64,000 nucleotides of DNA, taken from Rattus norvegicus (lineage: Eukaryota > Chordata > Mammalia > Rodentia > Muridae). This document shows, in pieces, positions 1 to 11,439 of the stretch. The stretch lies in contig NC_086026.1 in the NCBI RefSeq assembly GCF_036323735.1, positions 52,826,039-52,890,038 of the forward strand. The letters are read 5' to 3'. The notes below the pieces were generated by a model that was given only the letters and a program-made list of their open reading frames with translations, was not told the DNA's origin and did no database searches. Position 1 is the stretch's first letter. Each line of letters starts with the position of its first letter. Position numbers and translations under genes: made by a program.

Positions 1-1747
1 GGAAGATCTCCAGATGCCCTCTAACAGAGGCCTTTGTCTGTCTTCAGCACTGTCCACACATACAGGTAGCTTCTTGTCCGTCTGGCTGGGAGATTCCTTT
101 CAAGGCACATCACATGTTGGCTGGCTTGGATGACTCTCTGAGTCCCCTGGAAGCTTACCAGGCCTTTACCTCTTCTTCTGACAGGCCCGATACCTGCCAT
201 GGTGAAAACACGTTGTCAGCAGAACACGCCGTGCTGGTCTGCTATGAGGGTAAAAGGGTCATGCCAAAGGTAGGCATCAAAGAGGCAGAGCACCTGGCAA
301 GGAGCTTATGAGACCCCATCTGGTCACAAAGATGCTCTCCCTCAGCCTACGCAGGCTGCCCACAGGTGCACCAATGCTCTCCTGGACCAATGTCTCCTCA
401 GCGCTGACACTCCATGGAGCTCACCTGGGCTTTGGACACCACACATGGTCAAGTCCTACTCTAGAAACAGATGTGGGACCCCTTCAAGAGCATCTGTTTC
501 TCACTGGTGCTGTGATCTCGTCCTCTGTGGAAAGGAATGTTTTTTCAGACCTGGTGCTGGTTCTCAGGATTCTAAAGCAAGACCAGTGGTCCCTTGAGTG
601 AGCGGATCTGGGCTCCTTCCTGTGTTGTCAGAGGTGTTCCGCTCCTGCTCTTCTTCGGACAGGTAGGGCAAGGAGAGTGAGAGAAGACTGCTGACATTCT
701 ACTGAGTACTTCTGAGGATGAGGAGAATGTGCTAGGTAGTGTCCAGAGGATGCTGTGAGGGGTCCAGTGCCCCCTGGGAGACCGGCAGTGATTCAGGTAC
801 CTAATCAGCTGGGTGCAGGGTTTCCAATGAGCCCCGGATTTGTCCACTTACCTAGGGCCAGCAAGCTTCCTAGCCCTAAGGCCAGGTTAGTATCTACACT
901 CTGATCTGCCCTAAGTTGCCAGCCCCCCCTCCCCTTCTGCTGTCCTTTTGCTTCCCATGGTTCCGTGAACCAAACTGGGAAGCAAAGGGTAGTCAGACTC
1001 GGGAGGGGTGGGTGCTGCGGTGATTTTGAGGGACTTGTGGCATCTTTAGCCACACAGCGAAGCAATGGCAGCATCCAGTCTTCAGTGCGGTTGAGTCGGG
1101 AGAAACGTCTTATTTCAGATTGTGCATTTTGTGTGAACCCTCTCCACACCCCATGTCACAGATGAGGCAATGAGGTCCTCCTGGTGCTTGCAGCTGTCGG
1201 CTTTGGCCTTGAGCCTCTCCGTGCCTCTGCTGTGTTCCTCTGGATGGCCCCTAGAATCTGTCTCACTTACTCCTAGAAGCCACTCTCATCACCCCTGGAA
1301 GAGACCAGCCCTGTCACTGAAGGTTACAAAAATGCCATTGTAGCTGCCTGGATCGTCACCCTCCACTAAGAAGGAGTCTGAGAACCTTGGCAATGGTCTT
1401 GACTGTTTAGTCAAGGCTGCCTGATGGACAGAGCCTCAGTTTGGGGGCTGGGGTTGGGGCAGGAGGTGAGACAGGCCTGGGCCTTGCCCTGTTCCCAACT
1501 GGAGGCTTTCTCAGGGCCCACCAGGATGCACAAGAAGATGCTAAGGCCCCAGTGGGCTGGCCCAGTTTCTGCTTAGATCTCACCTGGGAGATGAGAGAAT
1601 GAAGGGAGAGTGGAGCCACTTCTCCAAAGGGCGAAGTGTAGCAGAGTCCCCACCACGGCCGCAGAAAAAGCACAGGAGTCGGCGTTCTGGATTTGGAAGA
1701 AGCATCTTCCCAGGATTCCTGGGTTATCGTTTTTCACATCTTCTCAT
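1..1747. other. Unique sequence, no confirmed gene
   Basis: I recognise no gene here. A polypyrimidine stretch and AG at 183-184, an open 85-base stretch and a GT after AAAG at 269 resemble a small internal exon on the + strand, but nothing supports its use. Bases 1100-1180 weakly resemble the end of a minus-strand MIR (ACAGATGAGG near 1158). Confidence 0.5.
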
Positions 1748-1920
1748 CCTGTTTCTACTTACCAACTATGCGGCTGCGTCATTTCTGTCCCTCGGTCCCT
1801 TCGTCTGTAACACTAGGGTAGCTGACCTCAGCATCAGGGTCGTGGCGAGGCTTAAATCCTGTGCTGTATACAAAATACTTGGTGCCTGACACCCAGTCAG
1901 TACTCCCTCAGTGTGGCTTT
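1748..1920 (+). mobile_element. MIR SINE remnant
   Basis: The order of sub-motifs follows the MIR consensus: a TACTTACCAACT-like core, a cytosine-rich stretch leading to CTTCGTCTGTAA, then GAGGCTTAAAT and a TACTTGGTGCCTGACA-like end. The divergence is that expected of a pre-rodent insertion. It is a non-autonomous tRNA-derived SINE, long inactive. Confidence 0.72.
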
Positions 1921-2085
1921 TTGAGACCAAGGGAATTAATGAGTGCTTTCCCAGCAAGGAACAGTACGGATAGATGAAAGGATTTCCTTGCTATTGTACA
2001 GATAAAACACACCAGAACATTCTACAAAGAAATCCAATAGAATATCCTTTCCTGGGCCCTTAGAAACAGTGCTGGGGTTAAAAGG

Positions 2086-2265
2086 AACAAGAATAAACAC
2101 TTAGCGATTGCCTACTACGTGCTAAGCGCTTGGCAGGCGCCATCCCATCCAATCCTCACGCCAGCTCCCCAGAAGCATTTCCCTTCCATGGAGACGGAAG
2201 CCAAAGCTTGGAAAGGTTAAAGACCTTGCCCCCAAGTCCAAGTGTGGTCCAAGCCTCCCTGTCAT
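2086..2265 (-). mobile_element. MIR SINE remnant, minus strand
   Basis: It reads as the reverse complement of MIR: AATAAACACTTAG, then TACTACGTGCTAAGCGCTTGGCA, TCCAATCCTCACG, a GGAGACGGAAG segment for the usual GATGAGGAAACTG, and AAGACCTTGCCC. It lies about 165 bases after a MIR in the opposite orientation, so the two are independent insertions. Confidence 0.75.
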
Positions 2266-4955
2266 TGCCTTCACACAGTGACAGAAGACAGGCAGACACC
2301 GTGACCTTCAGAAAACTCCAACACTCCAAGGCATCTCTTCTGCGCTGGCTCGAGCCATCAGCAAAACAGAGATCTGAAAATAATCATGCTGGATTCTGAG
2401 TGTTTCTCTCCTCCGCTGTAATAAATTCTCCCCGCATTCACCGACGCACAGGACGGTCAGCCCAGGGCACTGAGTGACAGCTCCAGAGCGCTAGTGGAGC
2501 CGCTCCACAGATGCGAACCCAACGGTATTGGACTGCAGAGGCCCGTGGGCAGGGTGATTGCTGGGTTCCTGGGAGAGCAGGCGGTCCTCAGAGGCTTTTG
2601 ACTTGCTTGTTGTAAATTGGTTTCATGCATGGGCTATCAATGGGGGTCGGCCAGATAATAGGATTTTCCAACACAGCTCCTCTGACTTCTCTGTCAGCCA
2701 CCCGAGCTCAGTGCGGATGACCTGAGGGGTTGTGATGTGCTTGGCGGGGCTCGCCTTGTAAGTCTCCACAGGGTCGGCTGTGGCCTGGTGGCTCCAAGAG
2801 GTCATGTCCCAGAGCAGTCTCTAAGAGTGGATCAAGTGTTTCCAGGGTGAAGGGGCCCCCAGGCAGCCACTGCCAGGCAGGCACTCTCAGCCGAGCTTTC
2901 TAGTAAGAAGGAGGTTCAGGACATGGTCAGGAGGCCTAGCTATGCTCAGGGCCTGATTGTAGGGTCTCACCAGCCTCCATTGTCCAGGGCAAAGCCATGC
3001 GTGGACAGCCTGGCTACAAACATGCCCAAGTAACTGACTCTTGGGAAAGTGTCACAGGGGAAGTACTCTTGGGCTGCAAGATGACATTAAGGATGTGGTC
3101 TGGGGTGGAGAGTGGCTTTGAAAGCTAATGAGCAGGAGTGACACTACAAAGCCAGCCACGCTCCAGACATCGGGCTGGTCTTCTGTAACCTCCTTCTCCG
3201 TCAGACATGAACTGTTGGCTTGGAGAAAATGGACTTGGGCAGGCTAGGGATAGTACAGCATCTAGCCAGCGGACTCAGCCTGGGATAGTCCAGCTCCGCA
3301 CCAGCAGCATCCGGCTGTCACTCACCAGGCACAGCCAGCCGACTCCATCAAGAGCCAACCTGGAGATTCTAACCTGTAGAAATCTAGAGGAACAAAGAGC
3401 CAAATGCCATCACCCCTAAGATCCTTTCACAGGCACCCCAAAGACAGTCCTCCATACATGTGCCTTCTCGGTGCTACCCAGTAGGCAAGGAGTTAAAAGG
3501 GACCACAGAAAGCTGCACTTTGTCTTGGTAGCCGCGTGCCCTAACTGTCCCGTTGAGGCTTTAAACATCCCGGAAGTGCCATTTAGGTTGTTCCTACTCT
3601 ATCAGGGACCACAGCATTCTCCCACATTCAAGCAAAGGATCCGCATGCTCAGAAGACTTAAGAAGACTATAGCATATTTGCATTGTAGTTTCATAACTCC
3701 TTCCACACATACATACATTTTTGTGCCATTTTCTAGAGGATCAAAGGAGAAAAGAAAAAAAAGGACTCTCGATTCAGTTCACCATGGTCTGGGGGGTCAA
3801 AGGGTCACTTCGCCTCGCAAATATGTATACATCACATGGACGCTCATAAACTTTAAAATCCACTATGCAGAACCCACCTGGCTGCTCCCCGCCTTGGGGC
3901 AGCATGTCCCAATCTCTCTTAAGAGTGTTTGCTTTGCTGGGAGTCGCTAAATGAACTGCTGCTCCAACTCACAATTCTTGACTGAACTCTTTTCCTCAGG
4001 AGGATACGAGCAGAGAAACCCCTATAACGTCCGCCTCAGCGGGGCTGCTGGGCTGTGACCCCCCATCAGTGGCAGCGTCCGGGCCTCTGTCTAGACTCCT
4101 GGCAGTCATGGCCAGCCCTGTCTGCAGGGAAGCACATGGGGCACTATAGGAAGAGCTCTTCGAAAACCCGAAGCCTCTGTCCCCAGAGCCTTGAGCGCGA
4201 GTTTGCTCTGAAACACAAATATCCGCCTCAGATGCGGAAGAGCGATTAAATTAGGAACAATCTTAATTCTTTCTGGCACAGGGAAGCGAGCGAAAGCTGT
4301 CAGTTCCCCAATGATAGATTGTTAAGGAAATCCAGGTTTAAAGGTATTTCATAAGTTTGTCTTTGGCTGCTAATAAAGGGAGTCAGCTAACGGAACCCTG
4401 TCACCAGGCGAGCTCGTAATGAGATAGTACGATGTACTCCACAGAGACCCAACTGGCTCCTTGAAATTCCTTTGAGAGACATTCTGAAGTAGCTCAGTGT
4501 GGTCGGAAAGGGAGAGGATTCTGAAAAGAGAAAAAGGAAAAGGGGGCGTAGGTAGACACTTAGATAAGGGGACTCAACACAGATCACAGCAGCCTCCACG
4601 GGGTCCTGGGCTCAGTGTCTGCTTCTCTGCTCCGGCGTGCTTCCTGGTCTCTTGAGCTGAACACACCGGGACAAGCAAACTCAGAGCGAGACCTAGGCCT
4701 ATCACAAGTAAGGAAGTTGACTAGCCTGTAAACAGCCTTGCCCCTCCTATCCGAGGGTCATTAGTCCTTGGTTTGTTCCAGTGATGGGGAGATTTGGCCC
4801 TGTACCTTGCCCCCAGTTTGATCTATGCCCTGTTGCCTATGCTGTGGTCTGGGTGAGGAATTCTGCATATGAACAACTTGTCAGGGCTGTTTAGCTAGGA
4901 AAAGACCCATCCACGGGCAGAGAATCATGAGGTGATAAAGCAAACTCCACACTCA
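2266..4955. other. Unique sequence block
   Basis: No repeat family or gene is recognised in about 2.7 kb. An open frame at 3471-3950 (159 codons, GTG-led) has no domain and is not flanked by convincing splice sites. The AT-rich part at 4225-4385, with several ATTA and AATAAAG-type words beside CpG-containing GAAGCGAGCGAAAG, has the look of conserved non-coding DNA. Confidence 0.5.
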
Positions 4956-5165
4956 GGGGCTGGAGGAGTGACTCAGGTGCTCCCACTCTTCCAGAGGCCC
5001 TGATGTCAGTCACCAGCACTCATACAGGATGGCCTGCAACCACCTCTAACTCCAGCTCCAGGAGACCCAGAGCCCATTTCTTGCCTCTGAGCCCATCTCC
5101 GCATGTGTGACAAATATTCACATGTACAAACAGGTAAATAAAAAAATAACTATTAAAAAAAGAAC
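4956..5165 (+). mobile_element. B2/B3-family SINE
   Basis: It begins GGGGCTGGAGGAGTGACTCAG, the tRNA-derived head of B2-type SINEs with the pol III A-box region. It continues through TTCCAGAGGCCCTGATGTCAG and CACCAGCACTCAT, and ends in AATAAAAAAATAACTATTAAAAA. Divergence from B2 suggests an older B3-like copy. Confidence 0.85.
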
Positions 5166-5847
5166 GAAAAAACTCACACTCTAAGTGGCCTCTGTACCCA
5201 CCCTGCCTTCAGAGCGACATTTTTGTTGCAAAGACCATTTTAAGTTATGTCAAGTGCAAACGCTCATCATTCTGAGGAGACTGAGTCCCTGGCTCTAGAC
5301 AGATTATCAGGAAGACAAGCACAAGGAACAGGATGGGGGTGGATGCACCAGAAAGGAGTGAAGGGAGCTGAGACCCTTGATTCTTGAAGGGAGGTGGGGA
5401 AGAGGCCAATGGCCAGCTGTGGCTAGGAATGGGTGGGATGCTGAGCTGTCCCCTCTCTGGTGCTGGCTGTCTGCATTCATCCAGGAGCTGATAGCAACCC
5501 TAGTTACATGCTGGCCACCGGCTCGGCTGTCCAGATGCTGCTCCTCTCTCTCCATGATCACTGATGTAGCGCATCCCCATAATTGTGTATTGTATTTTGG
5601 CAGTGGCGTATCCAGAGGAGGTTGGAGATTCAGATCGAACCCTCCCTCCCTGGCAGAGCATCCATCACACACATGAAGGGAGTGGGGTTGATGAAGGAAG
5701 AAGGGCGGGGAGCCAGGGATCTCAGTTACAACTGAAATGGATGCAGAACCACAGAAGTCAAGGTGAACTTCAGCTCCCTGCATGGGTAGTGTTCCTCTTC
5801 CTTCTTAGAAGACCTTAGTGTATAGTGAACAGGGTCCCAAGAGTCAA
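5166..5847. other. Unique sequence
   Basis: No repeat or gene is recognised. A 158-codon open frame on the minus strand (5307-5783) and overlapping frames on the + strand show no domain and look fortuitous. Confidence 0.45.
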
Positions 5848-5965
5848 GATCCACCCAATGTTACTTGAACCCCTCCTAGATGCCAGGCACTACTGTAGGT
5901 ACCAGGGCTCACCTGCCAGCAGGACAGCACCAGCGTATGGAGCTGCCCAGCTAGTGTGGTCTCCA
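5848..5965 (+). mobile_element. Possible L2 LINE 3' fragment
   Basis: CTCCTAGATGCCAGGCACTA followed by GTAGGTACCAGGGCTCACCTG matches the L2 3' UTR motif built around CTATGTGCCAGGCACTG and CTAGGCACTGGGG. It is short and diverged. Confidence 0.42.
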
Positions 5966-6344
5966 GTCTGTGCGCCTTACAGGGCAATGCAGCCCCCTCC
6001 TCAAATCACTCCCCACCGTGTCTCCTGAGTTAAGAAGAAGGTACCAGCACTCCCTTATCCTCCCACTTCTCTTGTTCATCTCCTGGTCCTGGCTGGATGC
6101 TCTGAGCTGACTGCTGCTAGTCACGTCTCTCTCCTAGGGAGAGTTGGGTGAAGGACACTGGCTCCAGGTATCAACAGATCACCAGGATGATATTAGGGTC
6201 CTAGCACTCTCAAAGATCCAATGAGAGGGAAAACTATGAGCACCGGAGCCCACTTCATAGAAGAAGATGCTGATGCAGAGTGGTACCCAGCAAGACATTG
6301 TTTCCGAGAGCTCCTTGTATGTGGAGGACAAAGGTAAATGAGAG

Positions 6345-6560
6345 AGACTTTTTGGTTTTCGTCAGGGTCTGCTTTTAAGCTGGCCTCAAACTTGCTATGC
6401 TGTTAAAGATGCTTGAACTTCTGGGCTTCCTGACTCAGCCTCCTGAGTTCTAAGATTGCCTGCAGATCCCAGACCCTCTGGGTTACTTCATGCTGGAGAC
6501 TGAAGCAATGCTGAAGGGCCTCATGCAATGCTCTACTGACTGAGCATCAGTCCCAGTGCA
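6345..6560 (-). mobile_element. B4-type (ID-B1 fused) SINE, minus strand
   Basis: In the minus orientation a B1-like half (TCAGGGTCTGCTTTTAAGCT, GGCCTCAAACTTGCTATG, CTCAGCCTCCTGAGT) is followed by an ID/tRNA-like half (CTGGAGACTGAAGCAATG, CTCTACTGACTGAGCATCAG). This is the B4 arrangement. Bases 6575-6680 may hold a further degraded B1 piece (CTGAGATGGGGTCGTTCTAC). Confidence 0.65.
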
Positions 6561-9244
6561 ATAGGAGCGATTTGGGGCTTTGTTTGTTCTGAGATGGGGT
6601 CGTTCTACATAGCCTCCATTTGTGTCAGTCCATTCTGGCCTCCACAGGCCAACTGATTGGCCTCCTATGGTGATCCAAGCAGGAAGCTGAGCAAGAGTCC
6701 TCTCCACGGGTCCCAAGTCCTTCATTTACCCTCAAAGACCTCACTGGCCTCAGGCCTCTTACAGCCCCTGCTGTGACCCGGAAGCTGTTTATTACTATCT
6801 TGCTTAGTGGGGGAGGCTAGCGTTACAGGCTAATTAAACCACACACAGACTCCACAGCAGTTGGCAGGGATCACAGTGCTGTTATAACAGGAAAAGCCAG
6901 AGATGACAGATGGAAGGTTTTCAAGAGTACATCACCATCTCTGCAAAGCATGACTTCAACCCCGTCCCCACAACTCTGTGGCATGCTCCACTAGATGGCC
7001 ACTCTGTTATGGGGGCACTTGTAAACAGATAGGGGTCGGAGGGTAAAAGGAACCCACCAGAGTGGCCCAGGGCAAGAAACAGCAGCCTAACCCACACTGG
7101 GTTCTCTCTGGAAAAAACACTCTGAGATCCCTCTCAAAGGACAAAGAGGAGAGGTCTTCCCCAAGTCTAACTGAAATCTCAGTTCTGCTACTGAAGTTTG
7201 GAGAAAAGAAAAAAAAATGGATGCCCTGCGCAAGGGTGGGGGTAAAAGAGCTGGGGAAAGGCGCCTTCGGGATAGTGTCCCGCCTCCCTTAGACAAGTCC
7301 TAGACTTCAAGAGAGCCCTGTATGTTACCCATCTTCCTCCTCTTCCAGGAAGCTCACCTTGATGCAACTAAAATTGATACTTACGTGGAGGGAGGAGAAG
7401 CCAGGCGAAGGACTCATCACTTAAGACGCATCATGATGAGAGTCCAGTGGTAGAATGCTGGCTTGGCTCATGGGAGGTCCTGGGCTGGACACCTAACAAT
7501 GGAAGGAGGCAAAAAGAATAGAAAACACGACCAGAAGTCTCCAACCAGTTATCATGTGGATCCCACAGGTCCTGGAGTCTCCTTCCAGCCAGCACACAGG
7601 GACCTAACCTGGGTAGTTGCTTCAAGCTTCCATGGCCCTGCTTCTCCCCCTGTAGGAAACAGTTTAATGTTCCTGCCTTAGGGGTAGGGGTCATAAAGCT
7701 TAAGTGAAACCACATTTTCCCAATAGCAAAGCATGGCTTGTCACCCACCTCACAGGGAAGTCTGCTGCCTTCATTTCCCCAAAGCAGACCCCCACTCTGT
7801 GTGCTGAAGTCTTCATGGTCTTTTGAATCAGAAAGGGCGCTCTGAGTTCTATTGTCTCTCCAGATGCTGCAAGGCCCCTGATGGGGGATGGGCACTGCCA
7901 CAGCAGCAAGTAGAGTTGGGGTGGTGACCTAGAGAGGCTCGGCTCCCTCCTCCCTCATGGGGAAAGGGCCGTGTAGCCAGCCTATTCCTCTGTTCCTGGG
8001 CTCCCACAAGGTCACTTGGCCCTGCTGGAGTCCCAGCTGGAGGCTGACACGATGCAATGTGACAGCCTGTGCGCCTCCACCCACCCAGTCCTCTCGCAGA
8101 AGCTGGCGGGCTGAGAGGGGGCAGGACAAGGAGTGTCCCACCCTCAGGGAGCCAAGGTGTGAAGAGACACAGGAGGAGGAACAGGTCAGAGCAGGGCAGT
8201 CGGGACATTAGAAGTCTCAGAGGCCAGCTGCACTACTCAGGAGTCGCGCTCCCAGGTTGTCTAATGGACCACACCGCAAGATGGAGGCTCTGTGAGAAAT
8301 GCGAGGAGGACAGGTCCTGCTCACGCACAAGTCACGGCCTTGCTTTGTGCAGAGGGCTATTGCCATTGAGGCTTCTCTTCCTGCTTCTCTGCCCTGTTCC
8401 TCCATTCTCCTCAATGTCCCTGTGTTGAAGAGGGAATCTAGTGGAACTTCCACTTTGAGCCAGCACTGTGCCAAGTGCCAGGGAGACCTCGCCAAGGCTA
8501 AATCCGAAGAGCCACAGCGGCAGCCAGGGACCCCACAGGGTCAATGACACACATAAGATGGAAAATTTTTGGAATTATTCAGAGTTAAGGTGAGGCTTAA
8601 GAGAGATAATCCACTATCCTCGGGGATGGCAGCTGGTGGCTCTCTACTCCCCTGGGCTTGGAAGAACCAGATAAAGTGTGAATCTTGCCACTGGGAGACA
8701 CCAGCAGTCTGGAGACCACTGTCCTGTAGATCTGTGGTCCTTGATCAAGGGATACAGCCAGCTTGAGGGGTCTCTGTAGGGAAAGATCAGCAAATGAGTT
8801 CCTCGGCTCCCATTTTCCTGTCCTCCAATGTCCTGCTGGTCATCCACCAGCCTGACCCAACTAGGAATCACAGAGCAAGGAAGCCGGCTGGACACCTCAA
8901 AAGGCTGGAGGGCCTGGGGGCTGGGCTAGAGCAACAGCACGTGGAGAGTAACCTGAAGAGGGAGAGGCAGATGCCAGCTTGCCCTGACCAGAAGCAAGTC
9001 CTCTTCCTGGTGCCAAGGTCAGCGCTGATGGCGGAGCCCGGCCCCTCACACATGTTCTCGCTAATGTTTCCAGTTGATGTCTCAGCTCTGAGGAGGTGAG
9101 GTGGGGCGGGGGAGGGAGTGACTAAAGATAGTCACGAGGTCTTTTTAGCTGATCTGGTTCTAGCTTCCCATCCCTGACAGCTCCCTAGTCCTGACATACT
9201 CATCCCCCAAGGCCTACATGGGGGACAGATTCTAGCACAGCTCA
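6561..9244. other. Mostly unique sequence
   Basis: Apart from a possible SINE head at 7436-7500 I recognise nothing. Overlapping open frames on both strands between 7431 and 8550 reflect low stop-codon density; none has a domain. Confidence 0.45.
7436..7500 (+). mobile_element. ID/B4-like SINE head (fragment)
   Basis: AGTCCAGTGGTAGAATGCTG followed by GGTCCTGGGCTGGACACCTAAC matches the tRNA-derived head shared by ID and B4 elements (A-box-like GTGGTAGA, then the CCCTGGGTTC B-box region). Only about 65 bases are recognisable. Confidence 0.45.
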
Positions 9245-9325
9245 CCATTGACTGGCCCTGACCTTGAGAAATCCCTCGGGCCCTCTGAGATTCAGTTTCT
9301 GGATCAGTGAGAAAGAAAAAAAAAT
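9245..9325 (+). mobile_element. Possible MIR fragment
   Basis: CTGACCTTGAGAAATCCCTC, then CTCTGAGATTCAGTTTCTGG resembles the MIR core motif order ACCTTGGGCAAGTCAC then CTGAGCCTCAGTTTCC. It is short and diverged. Confidence 0.38.
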
Positions 9326-9624
9326 GCCCTGTCGTATTTCCATTGCAAATACCTTTTGAAAGATTAAAAATTACAGTATGTGTCCGCATGCATGTGTACA
9401 CACACGATTCTTTGGTATTTAACCCAACCTACAAGGGCAAGGGGGAGAAAAACATCCTTGATTCACCCTGTTTACAGAACAACCTCACGGCTGCTCATTA
9501 ATTTCATAGAGGTTGTATTTTAACGAAGGGAGACTGGAAACAAACAGATACACAGTTGCCACATGAAGAAAAGAGCTATGAGGAAGGGGACAGCAAACCC
9601 AGAGGAGTGCCAGGAGCCAGGGTT

Positions 9625-9870
9625 ACAGTTACCTACAGCGGGGCAAGACCTGAGCATAAAAAAAGAACTCCTTCTGAAGAGAGGCCTGGAAGGCAGAGAT
9701 GGTAACTCCAAGGAAAGCAAATGGCCTATGCAAAGGCCCAGAGGCTGCAGCACATGGGACATCTTTAAAAAAGAGATGTGGAAGACAATATGGCTGGAAA
9801 AGAGTCGGAGCACCATGCAAGAAGTTCGAGCCTCTCCTGGATCAGTAAATAAAAGAGCAGGAAGGGCACT
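9625..9870 (+). mobile_element. L2 LINE 3' UTR fragment
   Basis: GGCCTATGCAAAGGCCCAGA followed by GGCTGCAGCACATGGGACAT and ATATGGCTGGAAAAGAGTCG follows the L2 3' UTR (GTGCAAAGGCCCTGAGG, then GTGTGGCTGGAGC). The 146-codon open frame across this region (9563-10003) is therefore at least partly repeat sequence. Confidence 0.6.
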
Positions 9871-10574
9871 GAGTCCTGTTAACTGTGACTGCAATAGAGC
9901 AAGGAGGCTTAGTCAAAGACTGGATGAAGACAGAGAAGAGGGATGTGAGATACAAAAGACAAAAAAGTTACAACAGATGCTGGAGGAGGGTGCTGCTGGG
10001 TAGAGAACTGGGCAGGACAGCTTTGAGGGGGTCCTGGGGGTTTGCTTTCTGATACGATCAGCAAGGGATGGTTAGTCATATCATGTGGCACCTGGGAACC
10101 AGGACTGTCCCACAATGAGGTGGCTGGTCACCTCTGCATAAAGAAAGTATTGAAGCCACAAGTCTGGGGAAGGATCCCTGGGAGCTGATGCAAAGATGAA
10201 TGACAAGACATTGAGGCACGAGCCCTACAGGGCACCGGGTCAAGCGTCAGGAGAAAAGATGATTGGAAAGCAGTGGTTGAGGAGACAGAAGCACCAGACA
10301 GGGTGGGTGAAAAAGAAACGGACAGGCAAGGCCCCACTCTCGTCCAATTGCTGAGCACAGCTGCCGGAATCTAAAATAACTGACGTGGAAATCAAGCTGG
10401 GCAGCGTGCTGAAAGAAATGTATCTCATGATGAATCTTGGTTCATCTCGTCCAGACAGACTGATTCAATGTTACAAAATAGACCCTACAGCTTGCTGGAT
10501 ACTCCAGGAAGATCTTGTGTGGTTATCTCTTACCATATGCACTCCCCCAAAAACAAAGTTTGACAAAAGCTACG

Positions 10575-10575
<1 letters not shown>

Positions 10576-10633
<58 letters not shown>
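10576..10633. repeat. (CA)29 microsatellite
   Basis: Uninterrupted CA dinucleotides over 58 bases. Pure tracts of this length are normally length-polymorphic in rat. Confidence 0.98.
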
Positions 10634-10636
<3 letters not shown>

Positions 10637-10664
10637 CAGGAAAGAAAATAAATTTTATAAAATT

Positions 10665-10790
10665 ATATTTATTTCCAAATGTGTGTTCCTAGAACTAGAA
10701 TTACAGGCAGCTGTGAGCTACCATGTAAGGTGCAGGAACCTGGGTCCTTGGCAAATGTAATAGTGCCCTTAGTTGATGAGCCATTCATCA
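10665..10790 (-). mobile_element. B3/B2-type SINE remnant, minus strand
   Basis: Reverse-oriented B2/B3 motifs: TTATATTTATTTCCAAATGT, then CAGGCAGCTGTGAGCTACCA and GGAACCTGGGTCCTTGGCAA, ending near GATGAGCCATTCATC. It lies directly upstream of a second B2 in the same orientation. Confidence 0.6.
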
Positions 10791-10799
10791 TTAATTAAT

Positions 10800-10935
10800 T
10801 ATACGTGTGTGTGCCATGTGTGTGCAGGTGTCTGTCAGAAGAGGGCATCAGATCCCCTGGAGTTGGGGTTACAGTGGGTTGTGAGCCATCCCAGCAAGTA
10901 TTCTTAACCACTGAACCACACCCCTCTAGCCTCAA
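10800..10935 (-). mobile_element. B2 SINE, minus strand
   Basis: TCAGAAGAGGGCATCAGATC, then GGTTGTGAGCCATCCCAG and TTCTTAACCACTGAACCACA, ending CCCTCTAGCC: the reverse complement of the B2 body and head. The two adjacent minus-strand copies are too different to be a recent tandem duplication. Confidence 0.85.
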
Positions 10936-10947
10936 AATGAAGCATCC

Positions 10948-11325
10948 TTAGTTATATTCCCGCCGTCATAGGAGACTGGGTCCTAGACCCCCACTCAGCC
11001 CCAAGTCCTAGCACGTTTACATCTTTGCTATCAAAGGGGGTAACATTGTTTGCATATGACATATGCAGTTCTTCCTGAATACTTTAAATCATCCCCCCCA
11101 ATCACTTATGTATCTGAGACAAGCTAGATGCTATGTAAATATTTGTTCTCTGTATTGCATAGACCCTGAGCCTTAAGAAATCATGCTAAGAATCAAAGTC
11201 TAAGTGTTAAAGACAGATGCTCTTGGTTTCTCAGGGTATTTTTTATCTGTGCTTGGTTGAATTGCAGGATGCATATACACATTTCTCAGAATCCTTGAAT
11301 GCAGACGGCCAACTGTGCGTGTTTC
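10948..11325 (-). mobile_element. MER2/Tigger-type DNA transposon remnant
   Basis: The internal segment GTTTGCATATGACATATGCA, ATACTTTAAATCATC, GATGCTATGTAAATATTTGTT and CTGTATTGCATAG matches the reverse complement of MER2-type non-autonomous Tigger (pogo-like) elements. The right end holds GCTTGGTTGAATTGCAGGATGC and ACGGCCAACTGTG, as in the terminal region. Both ends are decayed, so no TA duplication can be read. Confidence 0.72.
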
Positions 11326-11354
11326 CCAGAAGGTCTTTGGAATATCCGGAAAGA

Positions 11355-11438
11355 ATACAGGGTAGCTTCAAGGGTAGAAACAGCAGGTGAAAAGGGCCTT
11401 GGGGCTGATTCAAGGGAAGAAAAGGGGACTTTAAAGAA
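11355..11438 (+). mobile_element. Possible L2 fragment
   Basis: GAAACAGCAGGTGAAAAGGGCCTTGGGGC resembles the L2 segment containing AACAGCAAGTGCAAAGGCCC. Only about 80 bases are involved. Confidence 0.38.
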
Positions 11439-11439
11439 G

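Noticed and set aside
3471..3950. 159-codon open frame in unique sequence
   Set aside because: It is GTG-led, has no domain and lacks convincing splice sites; chance occurrence in 64 kb is expected.
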